This document shows, one piece after another, positions 1-5,470 of a stretch of DNA of 6,305 bases. The notes below the pieces were generated by a model. The model was not told where the DNA came from. It searched no databases and saw only the letters and a program-made list of their open reading frames with translations. The stretch is taken from positions 1 through 6,305 of the forward strand of contig JALOAB010000133.1 of NCBI GenBank assembly GCA_023229045.1, in the 5' to 3' direction. The position numbers and the translations under genes were made by a program. Position 1 is the first letter of the stretch; each line of letters opens with the position of its first letter. This stretch comes from Fidelibacterota bacterium. Lineage in GTDB: Bacteria; Fidelibacterota; UBA2242.

Positions 1-730
1 ATTGAATTGAATATTCACCATCGGGAGAAAATTGACTCAAACGCGATCCACAGTAGTTCGTATCGACGGCCGTTTCGGTAATGTTCATCCAGTATTTACC
101 AAAATTAAAAAGCGCCGGCATGACCCATCCTGCCTGATTGGGTGCTACCGTGCCAACCGGTATTCCGATTCGGTAATATTCCTCATAGGATGGTTGAGTG
201 TAACACCAACCGGTTCGGGCATCCGGACATGGTTGCAGAAACGCTTTGGTCGCAAGATCAAAGTGAAAGGAAGTAGTCTCTTTATTAATTTTCACAGTCT
301 GGTCTGTTTTTTCAGGAAAATGATAGCGGAATGCCACGCCGTCGTTGGACACCTGAAAAATTATTTCGATTGTTTTTGCATTAGCATTTTTAAGATAAAA
401 GATACGTTTGTTACCGAGATAATGACAATTCAATCGCTTGCCGTGCAACAGGGTATATTTTTCGGAAACAACACGTTCACTCGAAGCTGAATCGAGAGTG
501 AGTTTTGCCGAAAAATCAGCATCGCTTCTGATAACTCCCAGCTTTGATTCTTTCAGGATCACCGAACCGGAATGTAAAACAGAATATACCGGTTCGCCAT
601 CTGTTGTTAGATGGAAGTTCACAGCGATTTTTTGATTGGGACTTTTGATGAGATAACTCTCTGTGCAAAAACTTTTGTTACTTGAGTAAAAAATCAAAAT
701 CATCACAGATAGCCAATTAAAGTATTTCAT
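1..730 (-). CDS. Glycoside hydrolase family 97 (SusB-like) enzyme, N-terminal part, truncated by window edge
   Basis: Reading down from the ATG at 728-730 gives 243 uninterrupted codons with no stop before the window edge, so the 3' two thirds of the gene are missing (family members are usually around 650-740 residues). Residues 1-22 are a likely signal peptide (MKYFNWLSVMILIFYSSNKS followed by FC), implying export. The rest matches the GH97 N-terminal beta-sandwich: 'SPNQKIAVNF' near 30-39, 'YTLLHGKR' at 92-99, the hallmark 'SNDGVAFRYHFPE' at 128-140, and 'QAGWVMPALFNFGKYW' at 199-214 leading into 'YCGSRL' and 'SPDGEY'. GH97 enzymes cleave alpha-glucosidic or alpha-galactosidic bonds in oligosaccharides; SusB is the prototype. 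The (beta/alpha)8 barrel and catalytic acids lie beyond the edge, so substrate and inverting or retaining mechanism cannot be judged. The start is supported by a GGAGAG site 7 nt upstream. The gene follows the receptor operon in the same direction but after a terminator. Confidence 0.93.
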   Translation of the reverse strand, partial: MKYFNWLSVMILIFYSSNKSFCTESYLIKSPNQKIAVNFHLTTDGEPVYSVLHSGSVILKESKLGVIRSDADFSAKLTLDSASSERVVSEKYTLLHGKRLNCHYLGNKRIFYLKNANAKTIEIIFQVSNDGVAFRYHFPEKTDQTVKINKETTSFHFDLATKAFLQPCPDARTGWCYTQPSYEEYYRIGIPVGTVAPNQAGWVMPALFNFGKYWMNITETAVDTNYCGSRLSQFSPDGEYSIQ

Positions 731-737
731 GATTTTT

Positions 738-743
738 CTCTCC
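738..743 (-). promoter_or_regulatory. Shine-Dalgarno site of the GH97 gene
   Basis: The minus strand reads GGAGAG, then AAAAATC, then the ATG, a 7-nt spacing. It fixes the start at 730. An in-frame GTG five codons upstream overlaps this site and has no ribosome-binding site of its own visible. Confidence 0.7.
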
Positions 744-800
744 ACTGTATTCTCGTTATCTGCACAATAATGGCGCAAAATTGTACGGATCACTTCGATT

Positions 801-872
801 CTATTCCACATTTTTTTCGTGGCAGTACTCTCCCTGCAATTGGAGCGTTAATAGAACATTACAGCGTCGCAT
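801..872 (-). CDS. Possible 23-residue leader peptide upstream of GH97
   Basis: On the minus strand GGGGAG (879-884) is followed after 6 nt by an ATG at 870-872. The frame runs 23 codons, begins MRRCNVLLTLQ, ends KNVE, and stops with TAG at 801-803. It ends 70 bp before the GH97 ATG and is in a different frame from it. No domain, membrane helix or run of regulatory codons is seen. The spacing and purine-rich site are as good as those of the real genes here, but so short a frame can arise by chance. It could be a leader peptide, a small protein, or nothing. Confidence 0.2.
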   Translation of the reverse strand: MRRCNVLLTLQLQGEYCHEKNVE

Positions 873-1037
873 TTAATTCTCCCCGGAAAGTGATTAAAAT
901 TTGACAAGTGAACGTACCATCACAAGGCTAAATTTAAAGGCAGATCTTTTAATACCCCAATTGTTTCAATGCAGAATTTGCGCTTTATTTCAATACCCGA
1001 ATCAATACTGGATAATCGCTATCACAGGTTGCTGAGG

Positions 1038-1043
1038 ATTATA
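1038..1043 (-). promoter_or_regulatory. Candidate -10 element for the GH97 transcript
   Basis: The minus strand reads TATAAT here, an exact match to the sigma-70 -10 consensus, with an A-rich but non-consensus region where the -35 should be; a TTGAAA upstream is too far away at 22 nt. It lies downstream of the operon terminator and about 308 bp before the GH97 start, which would leave a leader of roughly 300 nt. Some FCB bacteria use different promoter consensus sequences, so this is only a candidate. Confidence 0.25.
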
Positions 1044-1146
1044 AGACTTTACTCACCTTATTTCTTTTCAAACAAATTATTGGGATTGTAAGCGACCTCA
1101 GCTGTTTTGTATTTACATAAAAAAGCGCCGGCGTGGTAATAAAACG

Positions 1147-1183
1147 AAGCCCCCCGTCTTCTGGAGGGAGAAGACGGGGGCTT
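1147..1183 (-). terminator. Rho-independent terminator of the receptor operon
   Basis: An inverted repeat pairs 1147-1162 with 1169-1183: 15 base pairs (AAGCCCCCGTCTTCT on the minus strand against its complement) around a 6-nt loop, with one unpaired C because one side has six C and the other five. On the minus strand the hairpin is followed by CGTTTTATT, a short U-tract, whereas the plus-strand exit has none, so it should work only in the minus direction. It begins 23 bp after the stop codon of the PorV/PorQ-like gene and separates that operon from the GH97 gene. Confidence 0.87.
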
Positions 1184-1206
1184 ACTGCAGTGTGAGTGAG
1201 GAAAAT

Positions 1207-2247
1207 CTAAAAAGCTATTCCGATAGAGAAATACTGATTCGGCTCCAGAGTTTTCATCGGACGATAAGCATAATCGACCATCAGTTTGTTGTTACCGACT
1301 TTCATATGACAACCGCCACCCAGCGACATGCCATACTGATTGTCTTCCTTGGCCGCTTCCGGATAATCTTCAGGAAAGAGGGTCATCTGGTAACCACCGC
1401 GCAAGATGAACATATCCATCAGAGTGGCTTCTACGCCGGCGCTGGCCTGATTGATCGTAAAACTGTTATTGGTATAACTTCCAACCAAATTGAGCTTCAA
1501 AAGATCATTGAGTTTTAAAACGTAAGCCAGACCGAGGCTCAGGTTGGTTGGTAATTGCGACGAGGCCATATCCAGGCGGGTTTTGCGGGTCGTGGCGGCC
1601 TGTTTCGAATACGGAATTACCGAATCAAATTCGATTCCGGTACCGTCAAAGGTAATTTTACTGCCGATGTTGCGCATCGCCACGCCAAAGGCGATGCCCC
1701 AGGGCGAAACATACTGCAGACCCAGATCGAAACCGATACCAGATGCACTCATTGAGCCAATTTTTTCGCTGATGAGTTTGGCATTGACGCCGAAATTGAT
1801 CCGATCGGTAAAGGCACGCGAATAGGTCGCGCCAATCGTCAGATAATTCGGCTCGATAATTTCGCCGGTTCCTTCAGGGGCTTCGATCGTAGTAACCGGA
1901 ATCTCACCGATGTCCAACACTTGTAAGCTGACTCCGACCACTCCAAGTCGTCCAAGCTTAGCGCCTCCCGCCATATAGCTGACCTTCATTCCGGCGAAGT
2001 AATTCAGATAACTGAAAGTGGCTTCGCCTCCGTTCATTATGGCCAGCCCGGCCGGATTCCAATAAATCGCATTAGCGCCCGAGATATTGGCGATGTTCGA
2101 GCCGCTCAGGGCGACATTGACGGCACCCATTGGAATCAGCAATTCGGTAGCGCCATTTGTTCCGACTTTCGGGGCGCTTGCCAGCGCTATCTGTAAGATA
2201 CAAGCCGTTATTATCAGGAGTTTTATGTGATAGTTTCTGTTTATCAT
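1207..2247 (-). CDS. PorV/PorQ family outer-membrane beta-barrel protein
   Basis: 346 residues. Residues 1 to about 25 are a signal peptide (a basic start, then LLIITACILQIALASA). The mature N-terminus carries the family hallmark: 'GTNGATELLIPMGAVNVALSG' spans 29-49, followed by 'AIYWNPAGLA' at 60-69. The remainder alternates short amphipathic strands and turns ('LPTNLSLGLAY' 232-242, 'MVDYAYRP' 323-330) and ends in a terminal phenylalanine, as expected for an outer-membrane barrel inserted by the BAM machinery. In Bacteroidota, PorV shuttles type IX secretion substrates to the attachment complex and PorQ belongs to the same FadL-like family; which type this is cannot be told from sequence alone. 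The start is supported by AAGGGA at 2255-2260, 7 nt upstream, and the gene begins only 20 bp after the stop of the sorting-domain protein, so the two are surely co-transcribed. Inference: it assists export or surface retention of that neighbour. Confidence 0.92.
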   Translation of the reverse strand: MINRNYHIKLLIITACILQIALASAPKVGTNGATELLIPMGAVNVALSGSNIANISGANAIYWNPAGLAIMNGGEATFSYLNYFAGMKVSYMAGGAKLGRLGVVGVSLQVLDIGEIPVTTIEAPEGTGEIIEPNYLTIGATYSRAFTDRINFGVNAKLISEKIGSMSASGIGFDLGLQYVSPWGIAFGVAMRNIGSKITFDGTGIEFDSVIPYSKQAATTRKTRLDMASSQLPTNLSLGLAYVLKLNDLLKLNLVGSYTNNSFTINQASAGVEATLMDMFILRGGYQMTLFPEDYPEAAKEDNQYGMSLGGGCHMKVGNNKLMVDYAYRPMKTLEPNQYFSIGIAF

Positions 2248-2267
2248 TGTTGTTTCCCTTTCCAGAA

Positions 2268-5200
2268 TTAATAAGTATCAAGTCGTTCATTGGGAGTAAA
2301 CACGGCCATTTTACCGACCTTCTCACCTACCTTGGGCACTTCCACATGATAGATGTAAATCCCACTGTTAACGGGTAACTCATACTCGTTTTTAAGGTCC
2401 CAGTTCAGCAATGATGAAGTCGCATCATTCTTTTCCAGGTGACGCACCAAATTGCCCGCCAGATCGAAAATCCGGATCGTACATCTTTCCGGCAAGTAAG
2501 TGAACTGGACAAAACGATTAAAAGGATTCATTTCATTGCTCTGATAGCCGTAGTAGGGATTCGGCACGACATTGATCTTTTTCAGATCGGTCTTTTTATC
2601 TGTAAGCATTGCAGTTGTGGTATCCGGAGCGTGGAAAGTGAAAATGTCCTCTGTCGTATTCGGTTTATTGGTAAAAATCCGAAAATATTCACCAGCATGC
2701 GGCGGTCCGTAAAAATAACCATCGGCATCCAGATCGCCAGCCTGAGCATAGCCGTCCACATCCTGATACATATTTATCATGAAGCGGTTTATAGCCGGAT
2801 ACACTACGCCAAAAGGTCCGAAACCAGGGGCGACGGTGCCATCATTGGTCGAAATATAGGTGGCTACATTGGCTGGAACATATTCCGCGTTATCATAGAT
2901 ATACAGCATTTCAAATGCTGGCCCATACACTTCATCATCGCCTGTAATTGAACGATTCCAGGTTCCATCTCCGTCATTATCAAGAATAGTAACCGGTAAG
3001 CGTGTTCGAGTACCATCTAAATCGATTCTCCAAATTGTCAATGGCACATATGACGGTAATCCGGTCAAAGTATCGGTAAGAACCAAATCAGTAGAGTAAT
3101 CCCAAGCCAGAGTGCTGTCGGTATCGGTAAAGATAATATCATAATCTTTAGGAGACATTATACCAAACCGATCTACCCGTCCCAGATCAGTTCCGAGATT
3201 TTCAGACAGAACAAACACCGGCCAATGTTGAGACCGACCATAGTTGTTTAAACTACCCCATAGATTGGCATCGTACACCGACAGCTCGCTCGGATCCAGT
3301 TCGGCAATCTGTTTGATACCTGGTTCCGGTCCAACTACCTGCACCAATAGTCCGTCCGTGATATTATAAGCATCACTGCCACTCTGATTAGTCTGATTTT
3401 TCAATACTGAATCGATCACCGACGTGCTGGCAAACGTCGAATCACTTGACCGGAGTAAATTCCAGGTCGCATCACTGTTGAAAGTCACCTCATAAAATTT
3501 TCCGGTGAGCTTGGTTTTGTCAACCACCTTGACTGCAACACTACCGTCACTGGTGCCGGAAAGGTGGGTTACCGTAATGCTACTGTCAAAATCGGCCGAA
3601 TACCGCGTACCCAACTTATTTTGGGGGGTCGCAGTCATTACAACGTACGAACTAACAAAATCCTGCGGCTTAGCAAATTTACAATAAGAGCGCGCCTGCA
3701 CCCCGAAATAGTACTCCTTACCGTTAAACAGCTGGTCGCCGACCGCGCTGACCCTCGGATTTTTATTCGTCAGGATCCGGATATAGCGTTTTCCGGTATA
3801 TGCTACAGAACCTTCGATCGTCTCCACACCATAGGTTTCATATACGACCGGATCATTTCCAGAAGCATCTGAAAACTGGTAAATGGTATAACCAGTAAAA
3901 TTATAATCACCATCGGTGACATCTAAATATTCATCGTCAACTACCATTTTTTGACCAATCAGACCGTCCGCCACAATATCAGTCGCATAATAAAGACTGC
4001 CGTCCGGATTATATTCCGAACGTTCATCCCAGGTCAGCAAAATCTCATTTGGCAATTCAGCAACCTGAACCGCCGGTTGGCGCGGAGCGGGAGGCAGTGC
4101 AAAATCCATATCATAAGCCATCTGGGCAATCTTATCTACAGCTTTCAAATAGGTAACACTGTTTAGGTTATCCGAACCGCGTCCCATGAGACAACCCGCG
4201 ACGATCTCCTGCACACCAGGCTCACCGCGCTGCGGAATATTATCACCATTGGAATCAACCCACTTCGGCATCGTAAAAGGTCCGGTGGTCATCATAAAAC
4301 GACGGTCGGATTCACTCTGGTCGAGCCAACCGGATCTACTTTCTGGATCGCCTGTCAGCATAAATTTGGTTGGCGGATTACTCGGATTACGACCATCTTC
4401 ACCTTCGGTGATCGGAATCCCATCACGCCAAATGCCGCGCATATAATTCCAGGCGTCTCCGCCGGTCTGCGGATTGCCATTGGGTGAATCATCATTATTA
4501 TAATAAATGAAAGAGGTCATTTTCAGCATCTTTTTTCCGGGGTAAACCGTACCATCCGGTAATTTGACCGTATCGGTGGCCGCTCCATCCACAATCGGGC
4601 CCTGGAAAAAGTCGATCCCGATTGCCGGCGGCGCCGAACCGTATTGTTGGTCGGGATCTAGCGCATTATAGCAAAAACCTAATCCGAGGCTGGTGTCGCA
4701 ACCCACAAAATCGTCCCAACCATCACCCATATCCGGATCGGTCCAGATCACAAAGTAAGTTTCCGGCCAGTCATAGGCGCTTTTATTGACCAATTGCCAT
4801 TTAATAAATATCATGTCGCCGATTGCATCCGCCCGGTTGAAAGCAAAGGCGGTCTGGCGGATTTCAACGCCCAGTTTGGGAGTCGCAAAACGGTTATGAG
4901 TGCCCATATCGTTATAGACGCAGAAAGCGGTCTGATCCCCGATTAGAAGAGGATTGCCATTGGAATCGACCGGAGCGCCCTGAGCAATCGGCCAGTTATT
5001 CCAGTCGCCGGTGCCGTCGGAATTCAATACGTACCAGCGATATTCTGCCGCAGTCGGAATAGTCGCAACCGGCGGGTCAATGCCCCAGCTGGTGATCTCA
5101 CCCGGCTGAAAATCAGTATTACCGTGAATCACACCGGCAATACGGGGCGAACCTTCGACTAACGCACCAACCCACTGACCGGATGCAAACATCGGACTGA

Positions 5201-5423
5201 GCCCTGAACCGCGTGGCCACTCCAGCCCCCAATCACCCAGAACGTTGTCGTAAAACCAGGTACCGTTATTCCGCATCACACCGTTCATACGATTGATGTT
5301 AATCCAGACGTCGCTGACAGCCGCGGCTTTTTGCAAAGCCCGAAACTGATTAATATCCTCAGCGCCCTGGCTGTATCCAATTATCAAAACCAGAAGTAAT
5401 ACTATCGGTATTATCTTTTTCAT
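2268..5423 (-). CDS. Large secreted protein with FN3-like region and C-terminal FlgD-Ig/type A sorting-like domain
   Basis: 1051 residues from the ATG at 5421-5423. Residues 1-20 are a signal peptide (MKKIIPIVLLLVLIIGYSQG). About 30-440 is a Trp- and Gly-rich region of unknown fold with the acidic loop 'DPDMGDGWDDFVGCDTSLG' at 229-247, 'IGIDFFQGP' at 268-276, 'GGDAWNYMRGIWRDG' at 321-335 and 'GRGSDNLNSVTYLK' at 414-427. About 443-595 looks like a fibronectin type III domain ('EILLTWDE', 'GYTIYQF', 'GKEYYFGVQARSY'). About 596-945 is a further beta-rich part with 'NITDGLLVQVVGPEPGIK' and Asp-rich Ca-site-like loops. Residues 949-1041 resemble FlgD-Ig or type A sorting domains: 'NVVPNPYYG', 'TIRIFDLAGNLVRHL', 'VNSGIYIYHVEV', 'GKMAVF'. 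No catalytic motif is recognised; function is unknown. A GTG at 5474 would extend the frame by 17 residues and overlap the receptor stop, but the Shine-Dalgarno site at 5431-5435 and the signal peptide favour 5423. The context suggests a surface protein acting with the transporter. Confidence 0.9.
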   Translation of the reverse strand: MKKIIPIVLLLVLIIGYSQGAEDINQFRALQKAAAVSDVWININRMNGVMRNNGTWFYDNVLGDWGLEWPRGSGLSPMFASGQWVGALVEGSPRIAGVIHGNTDFQPGEITSWGIDPPVATIPTAAEYRWYVLNSDGTGDWNNWPIAQGAPVDSNGNPLLIGDQTAFCVYNDMGTHNRFATPKLGVEIRQTAFAFNRADAIGDMIFIKWQLVNKSAYDWPETYFVIWTDPDMGDGWDDFVGCDTSLGLGFCYNALDPDQQYGSAPPAIGIDFFQGPIVDGAATDTVKLPDGTVYPGKKMLKMTSFIYYNNDDSPNGNPQTGGDAWNYMRGIWRDGIPITEGEDGRNPSNPPTKFMLTGDPESRSGWLDQSESDRRFMMTTGPFTMPKWVDSNGDNIPQRGEPGVQEIVAGCLMGRGSDNLNSVTYLKAVDKIAQMAYDMDFALPPAPRQPAVQVAELPNEILLTWDERSEYNPDGSLYYATDIVADGLIGQKMVVDDEYLDVTDGDYNFTGYTIYQFSDASGNDPVVYETYGVETIEGSVAYTGKRYIRILTNKNPRVSAVGDQLFNGKEYYFGVQARSYCKFAKPQDFVSSYVVMTATPQNKLGTRYSADFDSSITVTHLSGTSDGSVAVKVVDKTKLTGKFYEVTFNSDATWNLLRSSDSTFASTSVIDSVLKNQTNQSGSDAYNITDGLLVQVVGPEPGIKQIAELDPSELSVYDANLWGSLNNYGRSQHWPVFVLSENLGTDLGRVDRFGIMSPKDYDIIFTDTDSTLAWDYSTDLVLTDTLTGLPSYVPLTIWRIDLDGTRTRLPVTILDNDGDGTWNRSITGDDEVYGPAFEMLYIYDNAEYVPANVATYISTNDGTVAPGFGPFGVVYPAINRFMINMYQDVDGYAQAGDLDADGYFYGPPHAGEYFRIFTNKPNTTEDIFTFHAPDTTTAMLTDKKTDLKKINVVPNPYYGYQSNEMNPFNRFVQFTYLPERCTIRIFDLAGNLVRHLEKNDATSSLLNWDLKNEYELPVNSGIYIYHVEVPKVGEKVGKMAVFTPNERLDTY

Positions 5424-5430
5424 TTCAAAT

Positions 5431-5435
5431 TCTCC
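5431..5435 (-). promoter_or_regulatory. Shine-Dalgarno site deciding the start of the large secreted protein
   Basis: The minus strand reads GGAGA, then 7 nt, then the ATG at 5423, directly before the MKKIIP signal peptide. Alternative in-frame starts at 5474 (GTG) and 5459 (ATG) lack an equally good site and would place 17 or 12 extra polar residues in front of the signal peptide. Confidence 0.75.
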
Positions 5436-5470
5436 GTTATTAAACCATCCTAATTTCATCAATCTCAATC

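Larger units (their letters stand above)
731..1146. other. Non-coding leader region upstream of the GH97 gene
   Basis: About 415 bp between the terminator of the receptor operon and the GH97 start codon. It is AT-rich and holds no substantial open frame on either strand. Things visible in it are a TATAAT hexamer on the minus strand at 1038-1043, a 23-codon open frame with its own Shine-Dalgarno site at 801-872, and a short GC palindrome beside six A/T bases at 1119-1133. No riboswitch, tRNA or known small RNA was recognised. A promoter for the GH97 gene is expected somewhere here because the preceding operon ends in a terminator. Confidence 0.6.

Noticed and set aside
32..490. 152-codon plus-strand open frame
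   Set aside because: It lies wholly antisense to the GH97 coding sequence, which has clear family motifs, a signal peptide and a Shine-Dalgarno site; the plus-strand translation has no recognisable domain.
807..824. Small hairpin CCAC-(9 nt)-GTGG upstream of GH97
   Set aside because: Only four base pairs around a nine-base loop; too weak to call as a structure.
901..930. TTGACA on the plus strand, resembling a -35 element
   Set aside because: No -10-like hexamer at 16-18 nt and no plus-strand gene downstream.
107..1132. 13-bp direct repeat aaaaagcgccggc at 107-119 and 1120-1132
   Set aside because: One copy lies in GH97 coding sequence, the other beside the terminator. A single 13-bp match is expected by chance at appreciable frequency in a window of this size.
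1119..1133. GC palindrome followed by six T on the minus strand, resembling a second terminator
   Set aside because: GCGCCGGCG is self-complementary and cannot form a hairpin with a proper loop; the true terminator is at 1147-1183.
1192..1518. 108-codon plus-strand open frame that starts across the stop of the PorV-like gene
   Set aside because: Nearly all of it is antisense to the conserved barrel gene; the translation has no family resemblance and it is best explained as a shadow frame.
2439..2951. 170-codon plus-strand open frame
   Set aside because: Antisense to the C-terminal part of the secreted protein, with no recognisable motif and no convincing upstream signals.
2268..5423. Calling the large secreted protein SusD because it follows a TonB-dependent receptor
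   Set aside because: It is about twice the size of SusD proteins, lacks a lipobox cysteine after the signal peptide and has no TPR-like SusD sequence; only the position is similar.
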